This document shows, piece by piece, positions 1-5,388 of a stretch of DNA of 7,319 nt. A program made the translations under genes and the position numbers. Origin of the DNA: Candidatus Berkelbacteria bacterium CG_4_9_14_3_um_filter_39_23 (lineage in GTDB: Bacteria; Patescibacteriota; UBA1384; GWA2-35-9; CG2-30-39-44); assembly GCA_002789815.1 (NCBI GenBank), contig PFTZ01000088.1, positions 1 through 7,319 of the forward strand, given 5' to 3'. Under the pieces are notes generated by a model that saw nothing but the letters and a program-made list of their open reading frames with translations, searched no databases and was not told the origin of the DNA. Positions within the stretch are counted from its first letter, which is position 1. Each line of letters begins with the position of its first letter.

Positions 1-124
1 CGGTTGAGGATGACACCGGGGCTTTCGGTTGAGGATGACGGGAGGCTTTCGGTTAAGGATGACACCAGGGCTTTCGGTTGGGGATGACAAGGAGGCAGTC
101 GGTTGAGAATGACAGAGGGGATAG
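1..124. repeat. Degenerate tandem array, five copies of a 24-25 bp unit
   Basis: Units begin with CGGTT at positions 1, 26, 50, 75 and 100, giving periods of 25, 24, 25 and 25. Each has the form CGGTTgAGGATGAC followed by a G-rich stretch and, in the first three copies, GGCTTT. Read on the minus strand the core is GTCATCC/GTCATTC, the same core as the repeat at the right end of the window but in the opposite orientation. The array may continue beyond the left edge. There are no unique spacers between units, so it is not a CRISPR. It lies just downstream of the lepA stop codon and probably represents a local expansion of a dispersed intergenic repeat; a function is not evident. Confidence 0.85.
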
Positions 125-135
125 GTAAAAATTTA

Positions 136-2076
136 TTATTTCAATAATTTAACAAACACATCGGTCGGGATGTCTACGCGCCCGAATTTCTGCAATCGCT
201 TTTTGCCTTTTTTCTGTTTTTGAAGCAATTTATTTTTACGCGTCACATCTCCGCCATATAAATGCCCGGTGACATCTTTGCGCAGAGGGGAGATCCGCTC
301 GGACGCGATCACTTTTCCGCCGTGCATCACTTGAATTTTCACTTCAAAAACTTGGCGGGGTAAAAATTCCTTTAGCCTTTCAGCCAAGTTTTTCGCCCGA
401 GCATAAACATCTTTTTCTGGCACTAAAATAGACAAAGGTAACACTAAATCTCCGGCAACATAAGTGTCAAGCCGTTTAAGATTGCTTTGGCGAAACTCCA
501 GCCACTGATAGCTCATACTGGCAAAACCGCTAGAAACCGATTTTAAACGATCGTAAAAACCGCGAAGAATTTCGGAAATTGGCATTTCGTAGTGAAGCTC
601 CACCCGTTTTTCCGATAGGTATTTAGAATTTTTTAGTTCACCGCGAAAATTTTGAGTTAAATTCATCACCGCGCCTACAAACTCGCTGGTCGTTAAAATC
701 GTCACCAAAACAAACGGCTCTTTGATAGCGTTAATTTCAGACGCGTCAGGCATTTGCCACGCGCCTTTAACTGATTGCTTGACACCATTTTTTAGCTCAA
801 TTTGAATTTCAGGCGAGGGGAAGGTAGCGATTAGATCTAGCTGAAATTCACGCCGAAGCCGTTCAAGTAAAATTTCAAGGTGGAGAAGTCCGAGCAATCC
901 AATTTCAAAACCAGCGCCCAGCACAGGGGAATGGTCAGGTGAAAAATTAAAACTAGAATCATTAAGCGCTAATTTTTCAAGAGCTTTTTGCAGTAGGGGA
1001 TAGCTGGCGTTTGAAAGCGGAAAAATCGAGGCAAAAACTACTGATTGCGGTTTTTTATAGCCCGGCAGTGGCTCAATCTGCGCGCCTAAATCCTTTTTCA
1101 AAATAATTGTGTCGCCAACCTGCGCCTCCCCCACTGCTCGCAAATTCGTTACCGCATAGCCAATATCGCCAGCATTTAATGTTGAGGTTTTGGTCATTCT
1201 CGGCATAAAAAATCCCACTTCGAGCGCCTTGTCAATTTTGCCTGTTGACAAAAAACTAATATCCTCCCCTGCTTTGAGTGAACCACTAAAAACCCTGATA
1301 TGCGCCACCACCCCCCGATGCTGGTCGTAATGCGAATCAAAAATTAAAGCCTGAAATAAATTTGTTTTCTGTCCTTCACCAAACTCCCACACCTCGGAGG
1401 TGTGGGAGTTTGGTGAAGGAATTTTTTGCACGACAGCAGACAGAAGCTCGTCCACTCCCTTGCCGGTCTTGGCTGATATATGATATATTTTATTGCAAAA
1501 TTTGGCTGGTAAAATTTCCTTGATCTCCTGCTCGCATCGCTTGATCTGCGCGCTTGGTAAATCAATTTTATTGATCACCGGAATAATGGCTAAATTTTGC
1601 GCCATCGCTTTTTTTAGGGTTGATAAAGTTTGCGCTTGCACACCTTGAGTGGCGTCCACTAAAAGTATCGCGCCTTCCACCACCGCCAAAGTTCGCGAAA
1701 CTTCATAGGAAAAATCCACATGCCCGGGAGTATCAACTAGATTCAGAATTAGTCCTGAATTTGGAATTTTCAAATCATTTTGAGATCGCCTTTCCGGCGA
1801 TTGCCGATGAGTTGATTTGAGATTTGCCTGCCCTTTAGCGGTAGCTATCGGGGAAATTTGAGATTTATCAAATTGCAACCTAACAGGCTGAAGTTTAATT
1901 GTAATTCCTCTTTCTTGCTCCAAATCCATTTGATCTAAAAATTGGGCAGTGTGCTTACCTTTTTCCACCGCGCCAGTAATTTCCAAAAACCGATCAGCCA
2001 GTGTTGATTTTCCCGCATCAATGTGAGCAATAATACAAAAATTTCTAATTCTATCTGACATAAAATTCTCAGCCAT
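136..2076 (-). CDS. lepA: Elongation factor 4 (LepA), back-translocating ribosomal GTPase, with two extra in-frame segments
   Basis: Encodes a 646-aa translational GTPase of the LepA/EF4 family, which acts on the ribosome and in E. coli is linked to back-translocation and to 30S biogenesis. GTPase motifs are visible: P-loop AHIDAGKS (about 17-24), RGITIK (56-61), DTPGH (115-119), NKID (169-172) and SAK (201-203). The EF-G-like middle domains follow, and the LepA-specific C-terminus is present with LYGGDVTRKNKLLQKQKKGKK. The family is usually about 600 aa; the excess is an extra segment of roughly 32 residues before DTPGH (within residues 71-110) and about 11 residues after the G domain (within 221-241). 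An ATG at 2154 would add 26 residues, but I prefer the ATG at 2076: it follows AGGGGG by 4 nt, it starts close to where the family normally starts, and the likely transcription start falls near 2154. ATG at 2061 (MSDRIRN) is an alternative. The family P-loop usually reads HIDHGKS; here it is HIDAGKS, as in EF-G. Confidence 0.96.
   Translation of the reverse strand: MAENFMSDRIRNFCIIAHIDAGKSTLADRFLEITGAVEKGKHTAQFLDQMDLEQERGITIKLQPVRLQFDKSQISPIATAKGQANLKSTHRQSPERRSQNDLKIPNSGLILNLVDTPGHVDFSYEVSRTLAVVEGAILLVDATQGVQAQTLSTLKKAMAQNLAIIPVINKIDLPSAQIKRCEQEIKEILPAKFCNKIYHISAKTGKGVDELLSAVVQKIPSPNSHTSEVWEFGEGQKTNLFQALIFDSHYDQHRGVVAHIRVFSGSLKAGEDISFLSTGKIDKALEVGFFMPRMTKTSTLNAGDIGYAVTNLRAVGEAQVGDTIILKKDLGAQIEPLPGYKKPQSVVFASIFPLSNASYPLLQKALEKLALNDSSFNFSPDHSPVLGAGFEIGLLGLLHLEILLERLRREFQLDLIATFPSPEIQIELKNGVKQSVKGAWQMPDASEINAIKEPFVLVTILTTSEFVGAVMNLTQNFRGELKNSKYLSEKRVELHYEMPISEILRGFYDRLKSVSSGFASMSYQWLEFRQSNLKRLDTYVAGDLVLPLSILVPEKDVYARAKNLAERLKEFLPRQVFEVKIQVMHGGKVIASERISPLRKDVTGHLYGGDVTRKNKLLQKQKKGKKRLQKFGRVDIPTDVFVKLLK
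1372..1420. repeat. Perfect 49-nt palindrome inside lepA
   Basis: Two 24-nt arms are exact reverse complements around a single central base at 1396; the centre reads CACACCTCGGAGGTGTG. The element is wholly inside the lepA reading frame and is translated as residues 219-235 (PSPNSHTSEVW then EFGEGQ), at the junction between the G domain and the next domain, where LepA proteins normally have a short PPPxGDP-type linker. The mRNA would form a very stable hairpin with essentially no loop at its tip. It looks like a recent insertion or an inverted duplication; a foldback sequencing artefact is less likely because the frame is kept. Confidence 0.93.
1747..1866. repeat. In-frame insertion with palindromic and direct-repeat structure in the lepA G domain
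   Basis: This stretch encodes LepA residues 71-110, a low-complexity hydrophilic segment rich in S, Q, K and N between the VRLQF strand and LNLVDTPGH; E. coli LepA has only about nine residues here. At DNA level it holds nested inverted repeats with nearly the same centre: TCAAATCA (1770-1777) with TGATTTGA (1813-1820), and ATCGCC (1785-1790) with GGCGAT (1796-1801). It also has direct repeats: TTTGAGAT at 1779, 1816 and 1857, the last two extending to the 11-mer ATTTGAGATTT (1815-1825 and 1856-1866). The structure recalls palindromic elements that insert in frame, such as those of Rickettsia. The exact boundaries are inferred. Confidence 0.7.
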
Positions 2077-2080
2077 TGTG

Positions 2081-2086
2081 CCCCCT
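2081..2086 (-). promoter_or_regulatory. lepA ribosome binding site
   Basis: On the minus strand AGGGGG ends 4 nt before the ATG at 2076. It is the only Shine-Dalgarno-like sequence near the possible starts, and it decides against the longer reading frame that opens at 2154. Confidence 0.6.
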
Positions 2087-2144
2087 AACTCTTGCCCTGT
2101 TCTCCATTTTAGGTTTCTAGTTTTAGATTTTTTAATTTGAAATA

Positions 2145-2173
2145 TTGACTTCATATTAAAAATATATTAAAAT
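2145..2173 (+). promoter_or_regulatory. Sigma70-type promoter of the small membrane protein cluster
   Basis: TTGACT (2145-2150), a 17-nt spacer, then TAAAAT (2168-2173): five of six matches to consensus in each hexamer. Predicted transcription start is near 2180, leaving about 39 nt of leader before the first small gene at 2219. The -35 box lies in the 5' leader of lepA, and the -10 box sits inside the lepA promoter region on the other strand. Confidence 0.65.
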
Positions 2174-2187
2174 AAACTAAATTTCAA
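2161..2187 (-). promoter_or_regulatory. Probable lepA promoter
   Basis: Read on the minus strand: TTGAAA (2187-2182) followed by TATATT (2166-2161) with a short 15-nt spacer; a 17-nt spacer would instead give TATTTT. The start would be near 2154, giving a leader of about 78 nt before the preferred ATG at 2076. The AT-rich sequence makes chance matches likely. Confidence 0.4.
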
Positions 2188-2200
2188 GTATTGCACCTGA

Positions 2201-2210
2201 ACAAGGAGGA
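2201..2210 (+). promoter_or_regulatory. Strong ribosome binding site, copy 1 of the ACAAGGAGGA box
   Basis: ACAAGGAGGA ends 8 nt before the ATG at 2219. It supports a 44-codon gene that is otherwise too short to be obvious. Confidence 0.8.
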
Positions 2211-2218
2211 CTTGGCAA

Positions 2219-2353
2219 ATGGAAACGAGCTTGTCTCCACAGGTAAAAACTATCCTTGAAATCATATTTCTTGTTTTTATGGTTGGACAAGCAGTCCTTT
2301 GCTGGGCGCTGGCAAAAAATCGAGACAACAACCCCAGACAAGGAGGAAGCTGA
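2219..2353 (+). CDS. Small single-pass membrane protein, 44 aa, unknown function
   Basis: I do not recognise a family. The frame opens with METSLSPQ after a near-perfect Shine-Dalgarno sequence and closes at a TGA whose last base is the first base of the next ATG (TGATG), a typical sign of translational coupling. Residues 11-32 are a strongly hydrophobic helix (ILEIIFLVFMVGQAVL and following); the tail is short, polar and positively charged (AKNRDNNPRQGGS), which suggests an inside C-terminus by the positive-inside rule. No signal peptidase site or lipobox is seen. It is first in a three-gene cluster of small membrane proteins with its own promoter. That it is a real gene is inferred from the ribosome site, the stop/start overlap and the membrane segment together. 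Confidence 0.72.
   Translation: METSLSPQVKTILEIIFLVFMVGQAVLCWALAKNRDNNPRQGGS
2338..2347 (+). promoter_or_regulatory. Strong ribosome binding site, copy 2 of the ACAAGGAGGA box
   Basis: Identical 10-mer ending 5 nt before the ATG at 2353, inside the last codons of the preceding 44-aa gene. It fixes the start of the second gene and argues against an upstream in-frame start near 2299. Confidence 0.8.
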
Positions 2354-2571
2354 TGACCAAGCACACAGCCATAACACTGCCCGACGGAAATGCCACGCAA
2401 AACCAAACAAATACAGCTGACGAAATCAACGAATTTCGCGCGCTTCATCAGACTGAAATCAATAACACTAAAATGCGCGTGATAATTCTAACGCTTATCG
2501 CAATCATTGCTCTTGCCTTTATCGCTTTTCCCGACTTTATGTGCCAAATGTTCCAAACTTGGCTTCAGTAA
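2353..2571 (+). CDS. Small membrane protein with hydrophilic N-terminus, 72 aa, unknown function
   Basis: I do not recognise a family. Residues 1-40 are polar and rich in T, N and Q (MTKHTAITLPDG, then NQTNTADEINEF) with no obvious motif. Residues 41-60 form one hydrophobic helix (MRVIILTLIAIIALAFIAFP), and the tail is short and amphipathic (DFMCQMFQTWLQ). The start overlaps the stop of the 44-aa gene by one base and is preceded by the second ACAAGGAGGA box. A longer in-frame version from 2299 would overlap that gene extensively and lacks a ribosome site. Charge pattern (K40 and R42 just before the helix) suggests the N-terminal part is cytoplasmic. Possible roles such as membrane-complex subunit, holin-like or toxin-like peptide are guesses only. 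Confidence 0.8.
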   Translation: MTKHTAITLPDGNATQNQTNTADEINEFRALHQTEINNTKMRVIILTLIAIIALAFIAFPDFMCQMFQTWLQ

Positions 2572-2606
2572 GCTACATTCTACAAAATCAAAACTACCCC
2601 AACCAA

Positions 2607-2616
2607 ACAAGGAGGA
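2607..2616 (+). promoter_or_regulatory. Strong ribosome binding site, copy 3 of the ACAAGGAGGA box
   Basis: Third identical 10-mer, ending 5 nt before the ATG at 2622. The surroundings also resemble copy 2: a CCCC tract upstream and A-G/A-TTG/CTG-ATGA downstream. It selects the ATG at 2622 over an in-frame ATG at 2541, which would overlap the previous gene. Confidence 0.82.
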
Positions 2617-2621
2617 AATTG

Positions 2622-2870
2622 ATGATAGGATTCAATCCGATAGAAAATGCATTGCTAATGATGACCTGTTTCTGTTGCCTTGTCGGTGCTATTTGCGAAC
2701 TTATACTTAACCGCGTCGATCATCATATCAAAAAAATACACGAAATTGACCAAGATTTTATTTGTCAAACAACCATTTATCGCGCTGGTATTATCAGAAA
2801 AATTTGCGTATACGCTATAGCGTTGGGATTCGTTTTTGCATTCATTTCTGGTATGGTCCACGATCTTTAA
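2622..2870 (+). CDS. Small two-helix membrane protein, 82 aa, unknown function
   Basis: I do not recognise a family. Two hydrophobic segments are visible, about residues 10-31 (ALLMMTCFCCLVGAICELIL) and 60-79 (KICVYAIALGFVFAFISGMV). Between them is a charged loop with NRVDHHIKKIHEIDQDF and YRAGIIRK, so both termini are likely outside and the loop inside. It is cysteine-rich for its size: C16, C18, C19 and C25 fall in the first helix, with two more in or near the loop; whether they bind a metal or cofactor is unknown. It begins 50 nt after the second small gene and is the last gene before a hairpin terminator. The three genes share direction, ribosome site and membrane character, so they probably make parts of one membrane assembly. 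Confidence 0.82.
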   Translation: MIGFNPIENALLMMTCFCCLVGAICELILNRVDHHIKKIHEIDQDFICQTTIYRAGIIRKICVYAIALGFVFAFISGMVHDL

Positions 2871-2902
2871 GAGCTTTTTCTTTTTGAATTAGCTCTTTTT
2901 TA
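2869..2902 (+). terminator. Rho-independent-type terminator of the small membrane protein cluster
   Basis: AAGAGCT (2869-2875) pairs with AGCTCTT (2891-2897) around a 15-nt loop, and the stem runs straight into a T tract. It starts at the stop codon of the 82-aa gene. The loop is long and the stem only moderately GC-rich, so efficiency is uncertain. Confidence 0.6.
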
Positions 2903-2922
2903 GTATTTTTTACTAAATCAAA

Positions 2923-2958
2923 ACAAGATTGCCACGCCTTGCTAGGCTCGCAATAACA
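2923..2958. repeat. Nested palindromic dispersed-type repeat
   Basis: ATTGC (2928-2932) pairs with GCAAT (2950-2954), and inside it GCCT pairs with AGGC around TGCT. The phrasing GATTGCCACGCC...GGCTCGCAATAAC resembles degenerate intergenic repeats ending in CGCAATGACA that are scattered through many bacterial genomes; that comparison is from memory. On the minus strand the hairpin is followed by CTTGTTTTGATTT, so it could also terminate the leftward ftsH-murJ transcription unit, for which no other terminator is visible. Confidence 0.55.
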
Positions 2959-3064
2959 AGATGCGGAGTATTTACATAAGTCGTATCCTAATTAATTTCT
3001 GTTTTCCGCCCAACTTCTTCCAAAAATTATTACTCGCCTCCACACCTTTTAACCAACAACGACC

Positions 3065-3730
3065 CTACTGCACCAGTCTCCCGGTAATCGCCAGTTGCTT
3101 ACTTTGGAGTTCAATTTTAGACAAAGAAGTAATACTGCCCTTTTTTACTTGTTGGTTGATTAGGTTTTCGATAGTTTTATTGAGCTCGCGCACAATAAAC
3201 TCCGGGGTTTCAAGCTTGCCTGTTTCAACCTTTATAATATCTATTTTCAAATGACCATTCTCTATCGTCGGCAGAGCTGAAATTTTAATGCTGGATTTAA
3301 GCGGTTTGACTAATATACCATACAGCTCAATCGCGTTGGGATTTACTAGCGCGGTAATATCTTTGATCGCCAGCAAATTATTGTTAAAGTCGTCATTGTT
3401 TTGCGCAATCAGCGATGTTAGCTCGTCCTCTGTGATAACGATCGTCACTTCCCCGACTTGCCCTTGCGCTTGTAAATCGGCTGATTGCCCTATACTCTGA
3501 TTTAATTTTTCGCTCAGCGAATCAACCGATTTTTGACTGGGCGTTATTTTTCTTACTGGTAAAAAACTGATACTTTGGACTGATTTTAATAAATACCAAA
3601 TACCGACCGCGCCGGCGATAAATAGTAGCGCAAAGACAATCATCATCACTTTGCAACTACAGCAATGCCGTTCTTTTTTAGTAGTATCTATGTCCTGATA
3701 AAATTCTTCCTCAGTCGATTTTTTGCCCAT
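3065..3730 (-). CDS. Single-pass membrane-anchored extracytoplasmic protein, unknown function
   Basis: A 221-aa protein not assigned to a family with confidence. Residues 1-27 are hydrophilic and cytoplasmic, with CCSC (23-26) just before one transmembrane helix at about 28-49. A linker of about 40 residues leads to a domain (93-221) with alternating beta-like and helical stretches: EVTIVITEDELTSLI, then IELYGILVKPLKSSIKISAL, then LKIDIIKVETGKL and a helix ending INQQVKK. This pattern recalls the YpmS/DUF2140 or LmeA/DUF2993-like exported domains, but the match is by eye only. I chose ATG at 3730 over TTG at 3736. It overlaps the end of murJ by 20 nt with no clear Shine-Dalgarno sequence, so translation is probably coupled to murJ, which suggests an envelope-related job. 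The stop is TAG. Confidence 0.85.
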   Translation of the reverse strand: MGKKSTEEEFYQDIDTTKKERHCCSCKVMMIVFALLFIAGAVGIWYLLKSVQSISFLPVRKITPSQKSVDSLSEKLNQSIGQSADLQAQGQVGEVTIVITEDELTSLIAQNNDDFNNNLLAIKDITALVNPNAIELYGILVKPLKSSIKISALPTIENGHLKIDIIKVETGKLETPEFIVRELNKTIENLINQQVKKGSITSLSKIELQSKQLAITGRLVQ

Positions 3731-5297
3731 TGTCAATTTTTATAACTTTTTCAAAAATACTAAAACTGAAATTCTCCACTTTAAGCCACTTAGTAAATGT
3801 TATAAATGCGAGGATACCGAAAAAACCAGAAAATACTATTTGCCCGAAAACCTCAACAAATCGGTCAAGATCAATATATGTTCCGTAGGTATATTTGGCT
3901 GCCTGAATATAAATCGCCATTAGCCCGCTGGCAAATAAAATCTTAACCGTATTTTTGCCAATTTTTTTCCAATTTATATCCAAGCCAATCCGCTTGATAA
4001 CAAAACCCAGTAGCAACACATTAATCACCATACCAAGCGAAAGACCGGCTGCAAGCCCTGCCACGCCAAACTTTTTACTGAGGAAAAACCCTGCCACCAA
4101 ACTCGCCACCACCGTAATCACGCCCATAATGGTGGGCGTTTTGGTATTTTGACGAGCATAAAGCGCTTTGGCAAAAAGAGGCAAAATTCCAGAAAAAACC
4201 AAAGCAACAGAAAAAATGCCCAATGTTGAAGCGGTGGCTTGCGTTTGCTCCCAACCAAAATGCCCTGAACCCAAGATAATTCTAACAACCTGCGCGCGAA
4301 GCAGGATAATTGCGATGGATAACGGAATTAAAAAATATATTATCGCCAGCATTCCGTTTTCCATCATTTTGATAAATTTTCTTTCATTTTTCTCCGCATA
4401 TACTCCAGACAAATGCGGGAAAAGAGCAGACGCGATTGAGGTGCCAAACACCACCGAAGGCATTGTTTGAATGTTATCAGCCAAATTATAAATCGCCACA
4501 GACCCAGCGCCAAGCCCGGACGCAATGGCTGTGAATCCAATCAGCAAAATCTGATTTGAACCAAGTCCAATTGACCGCGGAATCATCAATTTAAAAATTC
4601 GAGTCGCGTCTTTATCTTTTAAATCAAATGTAAAACTCGGTCGCCAACCCCGTTTTAAAATTGACGGCAACTGAATCGCCATATGAAGCAGGGACCCCAC
4701 CAACACCCCAATGGCTGGCGCGTACACGCCTAGTCGATTCCCTAAAATTATTGTTCCCAAAATAATTGATAAATTGTAAACAAGCGGAGCCAAACTGGAA
4801 ATAGTAAAATGTTTAAACGAATTTAAAATCCCGCTGAAATAGTACGAAACCGCAAAAAATAGTGGCGAGACCAAAAACAAACGAGCCAGATTGAGCGTGG
4901 TGGCTTGTTTGTCAGGGGAAAAACTGGGAACAATAGCTTTGATCAGCCATGGCATCAAAAAAAACAATAACACAAGCGACACAGCTACGCTAACCAAGCC
5001 GATGTTGAGTAAATTATTGGCAACGCGAAACGCCTTTTTTTTATCTTTGGCTAACAGCTCGGTAAAAACCGGGATAAAAGCAGCGGAAATCGCGCCCAGA
5101 ATTAAAATGTTAAACACCAAATCAGGTAAACGGAAAGCTGCGTAATAAGTGTCAAGAAGCGAAGTCGGAATTTTTTGAGCTAGATAATGATCTCTGAGAA
5201 CTCCAAGTATATTGGAACAAAACAAAGTAACCACCAAAACCTTTGTGGCATCGGTCAAAGAATTTTCCCCCTTCATTCGGCTTAGATATTTGAGCAT
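3711..5297 (-). CDS. murJ: Lipid II flippase MurJ (MviN family, MOP superfamily)
   Basis: A 528-aa polytopic membrane protein with about 14 hydrophobic helices that would move lipid-linked peptidoglycan precursor across the cytoplasmic membrane. Family hallmarks near the N-terminus are ILGVLRDHYLAQ, then DTYYAAFRLPDLVFNIL, then GAISAAFIPVFTELL. Later come AIYNLADNIQTMPSVVFGTSIASALFPHLS and LFAKALYARQNTKTP, both typical of MurJ. Length is close to the roughly 510 aa of E. coli MurJ. Aligned by eye to E. coli, R24 and D39 are kept (R35, D49), but R18, R52 and R270 correspond to N29, N63 and N275. The start is uncertain: ATG 5297 and ATG 5276 have no ribosome site, whereas a TTG two residues further on, at about 5258, has AGGGGG 8-9 nt upstream. 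It follows ftsH by 91 nt on the same strand and overlaps the next gene. Confidence 0.95.
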   Translation of the reverse strand: MLKYLSRMKGENSLTDATKVLVVTLFCSNILGVLRDHYLAQKIPTSLLDTYYAAFRLPDLVFNILILGAISAAFIPVFTELLAKDKKKAFRVANNLLNIGLVSVAVSLVLLFFLMPWLIKAIVPSFSPDKQATTLNLARLFLVSPLFFAVSYYFSGILNSFKHFTISSLAPLVYNLSIILGTIILGNRLGVYAPAIGVLVGSLLHMAIQLPSILKRGWRPSFTFDLKDKDATRIFKLMIPRSIGLGSNQILLIGFTAIASGLGAGSVAIYNLADNIQTMPSVVFGTSIASALFPHLSGVYAEKNERKFIKMMENGMLAIIYFLIPLSIAIILLRAQVVRIILGSGHFGWEQTQATASTLGIFSVALVFSGILPLFAKALYARQNTKTPTIMGVITVVASLVAGFFLSKKFGVAGLAAGLSLGMVINVLLLGFVIKRIGLDINWKKIGKNTVKILFASGLMAIYIQAAKYTYGTYIDLDRFVEVFGQIVFSGFFGILAFITFTKWLKVENFSFSIFEKVIKIDNGQKID

Positions 5298-5388
5298 TTA
5301 AATAAATTGCAATAAGTATGGTTTCTGTAATTATTAAATAATAGAATATAATAATCGACGCTATTGGATAATGAATACTTTTTTTCCC

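Noticed and set aside
1..124. CRISPR array
   Set aside because: The unit repeats end to end with no unique spacers of constant length, and no cas genes are present.
1620..1820. Short plus-strand frame inside lepA
   Set aside because: Shadow of the lepA frame; no initiation signal and no recognisable protein features.
2077..2154. 26-residue N-terminal extension of LepA from the ATG at 2154
   Set aside because: No ribosome site, residues unlike LepA, and the predicted transcription start is at about the same position; the ATG at 2076 with AGGGGG fits better.
2167..2448. Minus-strand open frames of 77-93 codons opposite the small genes
   Set aside because: No ribosome site, and they lie antisense to three plus-strand frames with strong ribosome sites and membrane-helix patterns.
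2899..2917. Hairpin TTTAGTA, five T, TACTAAA as a second terminator
   Set aside because: The stem is AT-only and neither strand has a T tract after it; the AAGAGCT/AGCTCTT hairpin just before it is the better candidate.
2961..3254. Plus-strand open frame across the end of the membrane protein gene
   Set aside because: It is mostly antisense to a well-supported minus-strand gene and has no ribosome site.
3731..3736. TTG start two codons upstream for the 221-aa membrane protein
   Set aside because: The adjacent ATG at 3730 is equally placed and is the more common start; neither has a ribosome site, so the difference is minor.
5298..5388. Separate promoter or terminator between ftsH and murJ
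   Set aside because: The sequence is very AT-rich and offers only weak -10-like matches without a paired -35, and only AT-only inverted repeats; nothing stands above chance.
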